Assembly (NCBI GenBank): GCA_963705525.1
Contig: CAVPJW010000003.1
Coordinates: forward strand, 248,001 to 312,000
Direction: 5' to 3'
From: CAVPJW01 sp963705525
GTDB lineage: Bacteria; Acidobacteriota; Vicinamibacteria; Vicinamibacterales; CAVPJW01
Length of the DNA stretch: 64,000 nucleotides
How positions within the stretch are numbered: the first letter of the stretch is position 1; each line of letters starts with the position of its first letter. Both the position numbers and the translations under genes were made by a program. Below the pieces are notes generated by a model. That model was not told the origin of the DNA, did not search any database, and was given only the letters and a program-made list of their open reading frames with translations. Positions 1 to 8,683 of this stretch are shown here, one piece after another.

Positions 1-1443
1 CTCGCGCATGCGCTGGGGCCGCTTCGGGATGACATCTGGAAGGACCTCCAGCTCGAACGGCACGGCGTCGAGCGGCTCCGACCGGCGGTGCAGGTCTTTG
101 CGCCTGCGCCCGACGGGCGTGCTCTCGTTCTCCATCAGGATCATCACCAATCGGCGGAGAGCATTGCCCGTCTGTCGCAGCATGACGCCGGGAAGTACGT
201 CGAGTTCCGTCAGAGCCTCGAGGGAGTCAGCGGCGTGCTCGCAAGCATTCTGGGCGCGACGCCTCCGTCGATCGATCGGCCCTCGGCGTCGGATCTCTGG
301 ACGCTTCTCCAAGCCGGACGAAAATTTCGCGGGCTGCCCAAGAAGGACGCCTACCGGCTGCTCAGGTGGGGCCCGATGGCAGTCGCCGATCTGGTCGGCG
401 AGTGGTTCGAGACCGAGCTCCTTCGCGCCACGATTGGGTCGCGTGGCATCTTCGGGGGCTTCCTCGGGCCGTGGTCTGCCGGCAGTGGAGCAGCGCTCCT
501 CCTCGAAACGGCGAATGCCAACGGCTCGAACCGCGCCGCGTTCGTGCGCGGCGGCCCGGGAAGCCTGACGAGTGCGCTCGCTCAGGCGGCCACCGATGCG
601 GGAGCGACGATCCGCACGAATGCGGACGTCGTGCGCATCCTGATCGACGAGGGCCGCGCCAGAGGTGTGGCGCTGTCGAGCGGCGAGGAGATGCTCGCGA
701 AGGCCGTCGTCTCGAACGCCGATCCGAAGCGAACTTATCTGGGGCTGGTCGATCCGGTGCACCTTGATCCAGGCTTTGTCACGAAGGTACAGAACTATCG
801 ATCGGTTGGCACGGCTGCAAAAGTCAATCTCGCGTTGTCACGGCTGCCGCGCTTCACTGCGCTCGCGTCAACGTCCTCTTCCGGCGCATCTGGCGACGCT
901 TTGCTGAGCGGGCGCATTCATATCGGCCCCGAGATCGATTATCTGGAACGCGCCTTCGACGATGCGAAGTACGGCGACGTGTCGGCGCACCCATACCTCG
1001 AAGCCACGATACCGAGTTTGCTTGATCAATCGCTGGCGCCTCCGGGCGCTCACGTCATGTCGGTGTACATGCAGTTTGCCCCGTTCAAGCTCAAGCAAGG
1101 CACGTGGCTCGAGAAGCGCGACGCGCTCGGCGATGTCGTCGTCAGGACGCTTGCCGAGTACGCCCCCGACCTGCCGGATGCGATCGTGGGACGGCAGGTG
1201 ATCACTCCGCTCGACCTGGAGCAAGAGTACGGTCTGACCGGTGGGCACATCTTCCACGGCGAGATGGCGATCGATCAGCTCTACACCATGCGGCCTATAC
1301 TCGGATGGGCGCAGTATCGGGCGCCCATCGACGGCCTGTATCTCTGCGGCGCCGGCACGCATCCGGGCGGCGGCGTCACAGGGGCACCGGGCGCAAATGC
1401 CGCTCGCGAGATCGTCAAGGATCTGAAGAGCGGCCGGCGTTAG
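1..1443 (+). CDS. NAD(P)/FAD-dependent oxidoreductase, PYROXD2/phytoene-desaturase-like (5'-truncated)
   Basis: The frame is open from base 1, so the N-terminal Rossmann FAD-binding end lies outside the window and the GTG at 88 is unlikely to be the true start. The visible 480 residues match the C-terminal two thirds of the phytoene-dehydrogenase-like amine-oxidase superfamily: the stretch around DLQLERHGVE, a substrate-domain middle part, and a C-terminal flavin-contact block with LYLCGAGTHPGGGVTGAPG, the hallmark of the PYROXD2/CrtI group. No carotenoid genes are nearby, so a general FAD oxidoreductase role is safer than phytoene desaturation. The following M28 peptidase gene starts 17 bases downstream on the same strand. 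Confidence 0.85.
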   Translation, partial: LAHALGPLRDDIWKDLQLERHGVERLRPAVQVFAPAPDGRALVLHQDHHQSAESIARLSQHDAGKYVEFRQSLEGVSGVLASILGATPPSIDRPSASDLWTLLQAGRKFRGLPKKDAYRLLRWGPMAVADLVGEWFETELLRATIGSRGIFGGFLGPWSAGSGAALLLETANANGSNRAAFVRGGPGSLTSALAQAATDAGATIRTNADVVRILIDEGRARGVALSSGEEMLAKAVVSNADPKRTYLGLVDPVHLDPGFVTKVQNYRSVGTAAKVNLALSRLPRFTALASTSSSGASGDALLSGRIHIGPEIDYLERAFDDAKYGDVSAHPYLEATIPSLLDQSLAPPGAHVMSVYMQFAPFKLKQGTWLEKRDALGDVVVRTLAEYAPDLPDAIVGRQVITPLDLEQEYGLTGGHIFHGEMAIDQLYTMRPILGWAQYRAPIDGLYLCGAGTHPGGGVTGAPGANAAREIVKDLKSGRR

Positions 1444-1460
1444 GCGACTGCGGCATAGTC

Positions 1461-3896
1461 GTGCCACTGCACCTCAGCCAGGCATCACGCATAGGGCGAT
1501 TCGACCGACGAGTCTGGCTCGGACTGGCCCTGGCCCTGCCGATCGTCGCTGGCAGCCTCTACGTGCTCCATCGATCGCAATCCGATGTCGCTCCCATTTC
1601 GGGATTCACCACGAGCGGCGCGCGCGCCGAGCGAACCGTCGAAGCGCGGTTTCTGGAACTGCCGTCGGCCGAGCGCGTCGAGGCCGCCCACGCCCTCCTG
1701 ACGAAAGAGCCGCACATCGCAGGATCGCCACGCGATCGCGTTCTGGCCGAATGGACGCGCGATCAGTGGCAGGAGTTCGGTCTCGAGAACGTCGCGATCA
1801 CGGAGCATCAGGTGCTCCTCCCGTACCCTCAGGACGTGTCGATCGTCATGACCGCTCCGACGATGTACCGCGCGACGATGAAGGAAGAGCCCATTGCCGG
1901 CGACGAATTCTCCGCGCGAGACGACGTGGGGCTTCCCTATCACGCGTACTCGATGTCGGGAGACGTGACGGCGCCGGTCGTCTATGCCGGCAGCGGCAAT
2001 CCCGCCGACTACGACTGGCTCGCCGAGCACGGCATCGACATCAAGGGGCGCATCGCGCTGGTCCGTTACTCGGTGCCGTACAGCTACCGCGGCTTCAAGG
2101 CACTGACGGCCGAGCAGCGCGGCGCGGCGGGCATTCTCATCTACTCCGATCCCGCTGATGACGGCTTCAAAAAAGGCAAGGTCTACCCTGACGGCCCGTG
2201 GGGGCCGGAAAGCCACATTCAACGCGGCGGGATCGTCTACGATTTTCTTGTGCCGGGCGATCCACTGACGCCGGGCTGGTCGTCGATTGCGGGCGCTCGC
2301 CGGATCGCAGCAGCCGACGCCGTGTCGCTGCCGCGGATTCTGAGCGCACCGTTGTCGTACAAGGATGCGCGCCCGATTCTCGAGGCGCTCGGCGGCCCCG
2401 AGGCGCCGGACGCATGGAAGGGCGGGCTGCCGATCACCTATCGCGTCGGCGCCGGACCGGCCGTCGTGCAGATGCGCCTTCGGATGGACGACGAGGTGCG
2501 GCCGATCTGGACGGTAACCGGTGAGATTCGCGGGGCCAGCGAACCGGACAGAAAAATCATCGTCGGCAATCACCGCGACGCGTGGATCTATGGCGGCGTC
2601 GATCCATCGAGCGGGTCGGCGTCGCTCATGGAACTGGCGCGGACGCTCGGCAGCATCGTCAAGAGCGGGTTCCGGCCCAAGCGAACGATCCTCTTTGCGA
2701 GCTGGGACGCCGAAGAGTTCACGCTGACCTCGTCCACCGAATGGGGCGAACAGCATGAGGAGGAGCTTCGCAGGAATGCCGTGGCGTACCTCAACGTGGA
2801 CTCGTCGACGAGCGGCTCGAAGTTTTCAGCGGCGGCCGTGCCGTCGCTCAACCAGCTGATCAAAGAAGTCATGGTGTCGGTGAGCGATCCGGCGACGTCG
2901 AAGCCGCTGTCGGTGGCCCAGGCGCCGGCGCCAGACACAGGCGGGACGCGCGAGCCGTCCTCAACGTCGACCGGCCCCATCGACAACCGGCTGGGGAGTG
3001 GATCCGACTACACCGTGTTTCTGAACTTCCTGGGCATCCCTGTGGTGGACATGACGTTCACCGGTCCGTACGGGGTCTACCACTCTGCATACGACAATCA
3101 TCACTGGGTAGCTCGCATCGGAGATCCGGGCTTCAAATATCATGCGGCCATGACGAAGATCTGGGGCCTCATGGCGCTTCGTTTGGCCAATGCCGATCTC
3201 CTGCCTCTCGACTATCATCCATACGCGCTTGCCATCGGGCAGTTTCTCGACGCGCTCGAACGCGAGACGACATCGCCGGAGCTCAAGAGCCTGCTGACGC
3301 CGGCACGCGGCGCCACGGCTCGATTGGAGCGCGCGGCGGCCGACCTGGCGAGGAGAACGACGCGAGCGCTGGCCTTGCCCGCGACAGCCGAAGAAATGGA
3401 TCGCCTCAACCGCGCTCTGATGCAAGGCGAGCGTGGATTTCTCGATCCGGCCGGCATTCCGGGACGCCCCTGGTACCGGCACCAGATCTACGCGCCGAAG
3501 TTCACATACGCGCCGGAACCACTGCCCGCCGTCGCCGAGGCGCTCGCCACAGGCGACGCGGCGCGGGTGCGACAACAAGTCGCCCGGCTGGTCGCGGCGC
3601 TCGAGCGTGTACCGTACAGCAATCAGCGCGAACTGAGCGCCCCGGGCGCTCGCTTGAAGAGGTCGTCACATGGACAGCGGCTCTCAAAAAATCACGTACG
3701 CCACGATGACCGCGGATCGGATGACCGATCTGCACCGCGAACTCGACGCGGCCATCGCACGAGTGCGCACGACGTTCGGCGCGAAGCACCCGATGTTCAT
3801 CAACGGGCGGGCCGTCGAGGCCGCGGAGCAATTCGCGGACACGAGCCCTATCGACACGCGCATCCTGCTCGGTCACTTTCAGCAAGGTGGCCGTGA
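1461..3896 (+). CDS. M28 metallopeptidase, glutamate carboxypeptidase II (NAALADase) type, membrane-anchored
   Basis: Predicted exported zinc dipeptidase of the GCPII/PSMA family that trims C-terminal acidic residues from peptides. The chosen GTG start gives an Arg-rich N-terminus followed by a hydrophobic signal anchor (LGLALALPIVAGSLYVL). A PA domain follows, then the peptidase domain. Zinc and catalytic residues are visible with GCPII spacing: His371 in NHRDAW, Asp381 in GVDPSSG, Glu418/Glu419 in WDAEEF, Asp near 447 in NVDSS, and His near 541 in VYHSAYDN. A TFR-type dimerisation domain closes the protein near base 3640. The frame then stays open to 3896, overlapping the next gene by 227 bases with Arg-rich shadow sequence. 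The true end is therefore probably near 3636-3660, reached by a small frameshift or as an unusual tail. Confidence 0.85.
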   Translation: MPLHLSQASRIGRFDRRVWLGLALALPIVAGSLYVLHRSQSDVAPISGFTTSGARAERTVEARFLELPSAERVEAAHALLTKEPHIAGSPRDRVLAEWTRDQWQEFGLENVAITEHQVLLPYPQDVSIVMTAPTMYRATMKEEPIAGDEFSARDDVGLPYHAYSMSGDVTAPVVYAGSGNPADYDWLAEHGIDIKGRIALVRYSVPYSYRGFKALTAEQRGAAGILIYSDPADDGFKKGKVYPDGPWGPESHIQRGGIVYDFLVPGDPLTPGWSSIAGARRIAAADAVSLPRILSAPLSYKDARPILEALGGPEAPDAWKGGLPITYRVGAGPAVVQMRLRMDDEVRPIWTVTGEIRGASEPDRKIIVGNHRDAWIYGGVDPSSGSASLMELARTLGSIVKSGFRPKRTILFASWDAEEFTLTSSTEWGEQHEEELRRNAVAYLNVDSSTSGSKFSAAAVPSLNQLIKEVMVSVSDPATSKPLSVAQAPAPDTGGTREPSSTSTGPIDNRLGSGSDYTVFLNFLGIPVVDMTFTGPYGVYHSAYDNHHWVARIGDPGFKYHAAMTKIWGLMALRLANADLLPLDYHPYALAIGQFLDALERETTSPELKSLLTPARGATARLERAAADLARRTTRALALPATAEEMDRLNRALMQGERGFLDPAGIPGRPWYRHQIYAPKFTYAPEPLPAVAEALATGDAARVRQQVARLVAALERVPYSNQRELSAPGARLKRSSHGQRLSKNHVRHDDRGSDDRSAPRTRRGHRTSAHDVRREAPDVHQRAGRRGRGAIRGHEPYRHAHPARSLSARWP

Positions 3897-5247
3897 GCAT
3901 GTGCGCGACGCGATCCGCGCGGCCCGGGCCGCGGCGCCCGGCTGGAGCGCGTTGCCCTGGCAGGACCGCGTTCGTCTGCTGAAGAAGGTGGCCAATGCCA
4001 TCCGGGCGAGGCGCTGGGAGCTCTCCGCGCTGATGGGGTACGAAGCCGGCAAGAATCGACTGGAGTGCGTCGGCGATGTGGAGGAGTCCGCGGATCTCAT
4101 CGAGTACTACTGCGACGAGATGACCCGGCACGGCGGCTTCGTTCAACAGATGAGCACGCTCAGCGAGGGTGAGCAGAACTTCAGCGTGATGAGGCCGTTC
4201 GGCGTCTGGGCCGTCATCGCGCCGTTCAACTTCCCGCTCGCGCTCGCCGCCGGACCATCTGGCGGCGCACTCGTCGCCGGGAACACCGTGGTCTTCAAGC
4301 CCGCCACCGCGACTCCCCTGCTCGGGCTCAAGATGTACGAAGCCACAGTGGACGCGGGGCTCCCGCCGGGCGTCTTCAACTTCATCACGGGGCCAGGCAG
4401 CACGGCTGGCCAGGAGCTCATCGACAACCCTGACATCGACGGCATCGTGTTCACGGGATCCAAGGAAGTCGGAATGAAGCTGATTCGCGACAACGCGACG
4501 CGGCCCATTCCACGACCGCTCATCATCGAGATGGGAGGAAAGAATCCCGCACTCGTGATGCGCTCTGCCGATCTCGACAAGGCCAGCGATGGCGTGATGC
4601 GCTCGGCCTTCAGCGCGCAAGGCCAGAAGTGCTCAGCCTGCTCGCGCATCTACATCGACAAGACCGTCCGGCAGCGTTTCGTGGACATGCTGGTTGAGAA
4701 GACCCGCCGAATCAAGGTCGGCAATCCGCTCGACCAGGACGTCTGGATGGGGCCGGTCATCAACGAAGCGGCGGTGAAGACCTACGAGGAGGCAGTCGCG
4801 AGGGCGCGGCGGGACGGAGGAAAGATCCTCACCGGCGGAAAAAGGATCATGGACGAACCGTTCAATCACGGATTCTTCGTCGAGCCCACTGTCATCGACG
4901 GCCTGCCCACCAGCCACCCCCTCTTCGGCGAAGAATTGTTCGTGCCGATCACGGTCGTCGGCGATGTGGATTCGCTCGACGAGGCCATCGAGCTCTCGAA
5001 TCGCACCGAGTACGGGCTGACGGCGGGGCTCTTCACCGAGGACGAAAAGGAAGTGCAGCGATTCTTCGACGGCATTCAAGCCGGCGTGACCTATGTGAAT
5101 CGCCGCGCGGGCGCCACGACGGGCGCGTGGCCGGGCGTGAATCCGTTCGGAGGATGGAAAGCCAGCGGATCGACGGGCCGCGGCACCGGCGGTCCGTACT
5201 ACGTCCAGCAGTTCATGCGCGAGCAGAGCAGGGTGAGGATTAGGTAG
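3670..5247 (+). CDS. NAD(P)-dependent aldehyde dehydrogenase, P5C-dehydrogenase-like
   Basis: Cytoplasmic ALDH-superfamily enzyme of 525 residues that oxidises an aldehyde to the acid. The N-terminal helical extension (KITYATM, then a helix before MFINGR) and the catalytic block FSAQGQKCSACSR (Cys near residue 321) are of the L-glutamate-gamma-semialdehyde (P5C) dehydrogenase type. The general-base Glu is near 287 in EMGGKNPAL, and cofactor binding shows in PFNFPLA and GNTVVFKPA. The ATG at 3670 is chosen because AAGAGG precedes it by about 8 bases; ATG at 3709 is an alternative. The next gene follows after 23 bases and a BMC shell gene after that, so the real substrate may be the aldehyde made by the downstream aldolase-like enzyme. 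It is not a CoA-acylating PduP/EutE type. Confidence 0.88.
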   Translation: MDSGSQKITYATMTADRMTDLHRELDAAIARVRTTFGAKHPMFINGRAVEAAEQFADTSPIDTRILLGHFQQGGREHVRDAIRAARAAAPGWSALPWQDRVRLLKKVANAIRARRWELSALMGYEAGKNRLECVGDVEESADLIEYYCDEMTRHGGFVQQMSTLSEGEQNFSVMRPFGVWAVIAPFNFPLALAAGPSGGALVAGNTVVFKPATATPLLGLKMYEATVDAGLPPGVFNFITGPGSTAGQELIDNPDIDGIVFTGSKEVGMKLIRDNATRPIPRPLIIEMGGKNPALVMRSADLDKASDGVMRSAFSAQGQKCSACSRIYIDKTVRQRFVDMLVEKTRRIKVGNPLDQDVWMGPVINEAAVKTYEEAVARARRDGGKILTGGKRIMDEPFNHGFFVEPTVIDGLPTSHPLFGEELFVPITVVGDVDSLDEAIELSNRTEYGLTAGLFTEDEKEVQRFFDGIQAGVTYVNRRAGATTGAWPGVNPFGGWKASGSTGRGTGGPYYVQQFMREQSRVRIR

Positions 5248-5270
5248 GTTCAGGGTCCAGGGTTCAACTG

Positions 5271-6404
5271 ATGCACATCAGTCGTCTCGCGACGCCCGCG
5301 GTGCTCGTCGATCGTCCCCGGGCAATCCGCAACATCGAACGCATGCAGGCGGCGGTGTCCGCGCGGGGATGGCGCTTGCGGCCGCACGCCAAGACACACA
5401 AGATTCCGCGCGTGGCGCAGTGGCAAATCGAGCGCGGCGCCGTGGGCATCTGCTGCGCAAAGGTGGGAGAGGCCGAGGTGTTCGCGGACGCGGGCGTCAC
5501 CGACATCCGACTGCCCTACCCCGTTCATCCGTCAAAAGCCCCGCGCATCCTGGCGCTCATGCACCGAACGCACGTGTCGATCATCGTGGACCATCTGGCC
5601 ATCGCGCAGGGATGGTCGGAGGCGATGACCGCGAATGGCCAGAGACTCGATGTGCTCGTGAAGGTCGACGTCGGGTTCCACCGATGCGGAATCGATCCGC
5701 TGGCTCCGGGAGCCCTGGCATTTGTGCAGCGCGTGGCCGGCCTTCCCGGTCTGCGGTTCCGTGGCCTGCTCAGTCATGCGGGGCACGGCTATGGGGCGGA
5801 GTCGCTCGACGCGCTGCAGCAGGCGGCACGTGACGAGGCTCGATTGCTCAATGATCTCGCTCGGGCGGCTCGCGGAGCGGGCGTCACGGTCGAGGAGTTG
5901 AGCGTGGGCGCCACTCCCACCGCGCGATTCACCCTTACGGAGCAGGGCCTGACGGAAATGAGGCCCGGCAACTATGTGTACTTCGACCGCTCCCAAGTCG
6001 CGCTCGGCGCCGGCACGCTGGACGATTGCGCGCTGACAGTGCTGGCAATGGTCGTGGCCAAACCCGCAGCGGATCGCATCATCCTCGACTGCGGCAGCAA
6101 GACGCTCACTACCGATCAGGGGCGGGGATTCGGCGCGCTCGCCGGCTACGGTTCGGTGTTCACGTCGCTCGACTGGAGCAGCGAGCCGCGCATCGACGAG
6201 TCGCTCCTCATCGAACGCCTCTCGGAAGAGCACGCGACCGTCCGCGTCCGCTCGGGCGCCACCGCGCTCGAGCCGGGCGACCTCGTGCGGGTGCTGCCCA
6301 ACCACTCGTGCGTGGTCTCCAATCTCGTGGACTCGATTCAGCTCGTCGACGGCTCGGAGGTCGAGGAGGCCGTCGCGGTAGCCGCACGCGGCCGAATCGC
6401 GTAA
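5271..6404 (+). CDS. PLP-dependent D-threonine aldolase / D-serine dehydratase-like protein
   Basis: Fold-type III PLP enzyme with an alanine-racemase-like TIM barrel, 377 residues, the usual length of low-specificity D-threonine aldolases. These cleave D-beta-hydroxy amino acids to glycine plus an aldehyde. The PLP lysine is Lys41 in RPHAKTHK, followed by the family block AVGICCAKVGEAEV. The C-terminal metal-site motif PNHSCVVSNL and the closing VAARGRI are typical of the DTA/DSD1 family. The gene sits 23 bases after the ALDH and 15 bases before the BMC shell gene, which suggests one transcript. D-serine dehydratase activity is the main alternative. Confidence 0.85.
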   Translation: MHISRLATPAVLVDRPRAIRNIERMQAAVSARGWRLRPHAKTHKIPRVAQWQIERGAVGICCAKVGEAEVFADAGVTDIRLPYPVHPSKAPRILALMHRTHVSIIVDHLAIAQGWSEAMTANGQRLDVLVKVDVGFHRCGIDPLAPGALAFVQRVAGLPGLRFRGLLSHAGHGYGAESLDALQQAARDEARLLNDLARAARGAGVTVEELSVGATPTARFTLTEQGLTEMRPGNYVYFDRSQVALGAGTLDDCALTVLAMVVAKPAADRIILDCGSKTLTTDQGRGFGALAGYGSVFTSLDWSSEPRIDESLLIERLSEEHATVRVRSGATALEPGDLVRVLPNHSCVVSNLVDSIQLVDGSEVEEAVAVAARGRIA

Positions 6405-6419
6405 GATACGTTGACTTCA

Positions 6420-6728
6420 ATGACTGCGAAGACTCCAGCCGCAACGCGCGAGTCGATCGGCGATGCGCTCGGCATGATCGAGACGCGCGGCCTTGTCGGT
6501 TTGATCGAAGCCACCGACGCCATGCTCAAGACCGCGAACGTGCAGTTCGTGGGATGGCAGAAGGTGGACGCGGGACTGGTCACGGCGCTCGTGAGAGGGG
6601 ACGTCGCGTCTGTGAAGGCGGCCACCGATGCCGGCGCCGCCGCCGCCCGGCGCGTCGGCGAGCTCATCGGCGTCCACGTTATTCCCCGCCCCGCTGCCGA
6701 CCTGGAGCGGGTGTTCCCAATCAGCTGA
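6420..6728 (+). CDS. Bacterial microcompartment hexameric shell protein (BMC-H, PduA/EutM-like)
   Basis: 102-residue single-domain BMC protein (PF00936 type). It aligns along its whole length with PduA/EutM: ALGMIETRGL, IEATDAML, then the conserved VRGDV...VKAATDAGAAAARRVGE and VHVIPRP. Such proteins form hexamers that tile a protein shell around aldehyde-producing enzymes. An extra 15 residues precede the usual N-terminus. The central-pore loop, KIGSG in PduA, reads KVDAG here (Asp50, Ala51). ATG 6420 is preferred over TTG 6411. No BMC-T or BMC-P shell gene lies in the window. The gene is last in an apparent operon with the ALDH and the aldolase-like gene, and it ends 4 bases from the convergent MerR gene. 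Confidence 0.93.
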   Translation: MTAKTPAATRESIGDALGMIETRGLVGLIEATDAMLKTANVQFVGWQKVDAGLVTALVRGDVASVKAATDAGAAAARRVGELIGVHVIPRPAADLERVFPIS

Positions 6729-6732
6729 TCGG

Positions 6733-7245
6733 CTATTCGTCCTGCGGGTCGCCGCGCCGCGGCTTTCTGACGCGAGACTTCGTCCTGCCGCGCACGCTCG
6801 TCCGCGAGTTCAGATCCCTCAGCAGGCCCTCTTCGCCGATCTCCAGCAGCGGCTGCGTGGGATCGCGAAAGATGTCGAAGAACTGGCCGCTCTCGGTCCG
6901 CGCATAGATCTCCCGTCCATTGGTCAGGAGCCGCACGCGGCCACCGTCGCTCGTGGCCTCGAAGAGCCGTACGCCGAATCGCGAGCGCAGCGTGTCGAGC
7001 AGGACGCGAATCTTCTGAACCGAAAACCCCCGCTTGCGCAGATCGGCCAGCACGAGGAGCTCGAAGAAATCGAGCGGCGAGTAGCGCCGCTCAGTGAAGC
7101 CTCCGGCCTCGGTGCGCCGCGGACGAACCGCGGGCGCAAAGAGGCGCCGCGCGTCCCACCACTGAAGCTGCCTCGCGGTCAACCCGGTGAGAGCCGCCAC
7201 CTCGCGCGCGCTGTAGCTCTTTTTCAGGCGCATATCAGCAGCCAC
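6733..7245 (-). CDS. MerR-family transcriptional regulator
   Basis: About 170 residues with an N-terminal winged HTH of MerR type: YSAREVAALTGLTARQLQWWDARRL, split here as helix YSAREVAALTGL then RQLQWWD, followed by the wing with RRYSPLDFFELLVLADLR and a short coiled dimerisation helix. No metal-binding cysteines are seen in the C-terminal part, so the effector is unknown. It starts at GTG 7245 or at ATG 7233. It is the last gene of a minus-strand run (M14 peptidase, glycine oxidase, carbinolamine dehydratase, MerR). Its stop lies 4 bases from the stop of the convergent BMC shell gene, so regulation of that locus is possible but unproven. Confidence 0.82.
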   Translation of the reverse strand: MAADMRLKKSYSAREVAALTGLTARQLQWWDARRLFAPAVRPRRTEAGGFTERRYSPLDFFELLVLADLRKRGFSVQKIRVLLDTLRSRFGVRLFEATSDGGRVRLLTNGREIYARTESGQFFDIFRDPTQPLLEIGEEGLLRDLNSRTSVRGRTKSRVRKPRRGDPQDE

Positions 7246-7259
7246 TCGCTATCAGGCGT

Positions 7260-7556
7260 TCAGCCCACACGCTCCGACTTCGCTTGTGCCTCCGCCATCC
7301 TGGCTCCCGCGAAATCCTTGTCCGTCACGCCGCCCTCGCTGTGCGTGCTGTACGCCACCGTCACCCGCCGGTAATTGATCTGGAGGTCGGGATGATGGTC
7401 GGCCGCTTCGGCGCCGGGCACCAGCCGCGCGACGAACGCGATGGCCGCGGGAAAATCTGCGAACACAAACTGTTTCCGGATGGCGTTCCCTTCGAACGAC
7501 CAGCCCGGGAGATCGTTCAAACGCCGCAGAATCTCTTCGTTCGGCAGGACTGACAT
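7260..7556 (-). CDS. phhB: 4a-hydroxytetrahydrobiopterin dehydratase (pterin carbinolamine dehydratase)
   Basis: Small 98-residue cytoplasmic enzyme that dehydrates 4a-hydroxytetrahydrobiopterin during pterin recycling. The catalytic motif is present as EAADHHPDLQINYRRVTV, followed by THSEGGVTDKDFAGA; both are diagnostic for the PCD/DCoH family, and the length is normal. No aromatic amino acid hydroxylase gene is in the window, so its partner is elsewhere, or it acts in a molybdopterin-linked role as suggested for some bacterial homologues. It lies 13 bases after glycine oxidase and 14 before the MerR gene, probably co-transcribed. Confidence 0.93.
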   Translation of the reverse strand: MSVLPNEEILRRLNDLPGWSFEGNAIRKQFVFADFPAAIAFVARLVPGAEAADHHPDLQINYRRVTVAYSTHSEGGVTDKDFAGARMAEAQAKSERVG

Positions 7557-7569
7557 GAGAAGCGTGCTT

Positions 7570-8682
7570 TCAGAAAGCTCCGAAGCGCTGCGGAGACATC
7601 AGCCCGAGCGCCGGGTCGTCCGAGCCCTCGGTGATCAGGCGCGCCACGAGGTCGCCCGTGAGCGGGGCGAGCAGGATTCCGTTTCGATAGTGCGCCGTTG
7701 CGTAGACGAGGCCCGGGATCTTCTGCGAGCGGCCGACGATCGGCATCTCATCCGGAGAGGCGGGTCTCAGCCCGACCCGCGCAGAACGAAAGCCCGCCTG
7801 CCACGCTTGCGGGACGAGCTCACAGGCGGCGTCCAGAAGATCGCGGACGCCGGCCACGGTCGCCCGCTCGTCGAACCCGGCGTCCTCCACGGTCGCACCG
7901 AGAAGGACGGCACCGTCGGGCCAGGGCACCATGTAGCAGCGCGCGCCCCAGGTGATGTGACGAAGGGATGCACCCGACCACGAGAGATGCAGGAGCTGAC
8001 CTCGCACCGGCCGCACCGGCAGATTCGGCAGGCCGTCAACCGCCAGCCTGCCAGACCAGCTCCCTGCTGCGAGCACCGCGGTCTGAGCGCGAACCGTTCG
8101 GTCACCAAGATCAACGAGCACGTTCGATCCGTCACTGGCAATGGCGCAAACCTCCGCCTTCACGAAGCTTGCGCCACGACGGCCCGCCGCCGTCGACAAT
8201 GCGTCCGACAGCGCGCCGGGCGCGACGTACGCGTGCTCTTCGATGAGCAGCCCGGCGGTGACGCCATCGCTGAGCAGCGGCTCGGCGGCGCGCACCCCCG
8301 CCGCGTCGAGCAGGTGCGCGCGCAAACCGCGCGCGCGATGCCGCTCGACTGCCGCGTGCAGCGCCGCCACCGCTTCGTCGGTCGTGGCGACCTCGAGCGT
8401 GCCGATGCGCCCGTAGGGCACTTCGACACCGCTCTCGGAGACGGCAGTGCGAACGAACTCGTCGTACATCGCAAGGCTGCGCACGCCGAGCTCGAGAAGC
8501 CCGGCGCTGCCGTGCCCTTCGATGTAAGGGGACAGGATGCCCGCGGAGGCTTGCGTGGCGCCGCCGGCCACGCCTCGGCCGTCCGCCACCGTCACCCGCG
8601 CGCCGCGGCGCGTCAGCTCAGATGCGATCGCGCATCCGATCGCGCCCGCTCCAATCACGAGGACGTCGCTCGATTGCGTCAT
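7570..8682 (-). CDS. thiO: Glycine oxidase / FAD-dependent D-amino-acid oxidase (ThiO-like)
   Basis: About 370-residue flavoenzyme of the DAO family. It oxidises glycine or small D-amino acids to the imino acid and H2O2; in thiamine synthesis ThiO supplies dehydroglycine. The N-terminal Rossmann motif VLVIGAGAIGCAIA is at the very start, then GGATQASAGILSPY, and the C-terminal FAD block VGLRPASPDEMPIVG with YATAHYRNGILLAP, which is characteristic of ThiO. ATG 8682 is chosen because it starts directly before the FAD motif; the longer upstream reading overlaps the M14 gene. No other thi gene is nearby, and the position beside a D-threonine-aldolase-like gene (a glycine producer) suggests catabolic use. 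Confidence 0.88.
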   Translation of the reverse strand: MTQSSDVLVIGAGAIGCAIASELTRRGARVTVADGRGVAGGATQASAGILSPYIEGHGSAGLLELGVRSLAMYDEFVRTAVSESGVEVPYGRIGTLEVATTDEAVAALHAAVERHRARGLRAHLLDAAGVRAAEPLLSDGVTAGLLIEEHAYVAPGALSDALSTAAGRRGASFVKAEVCAIASDGSNVLVDLGDRTVRAQTAVLAAGSWSGRLAVDGLPNLPVRPVRGQLLHLSWSGASLRHITWGARCYMVPWPDGAVLLGATVEDAGFDERATVAGVRDLLDAACELVPQAWQAGFRSARVGLRPASPDEMPIVGRSQKIPGLVYATAHYRNGILLAPLTGDLVARLITEGSDDPALGLMSPQRFGAF

Positions 8683-8683
8683 C

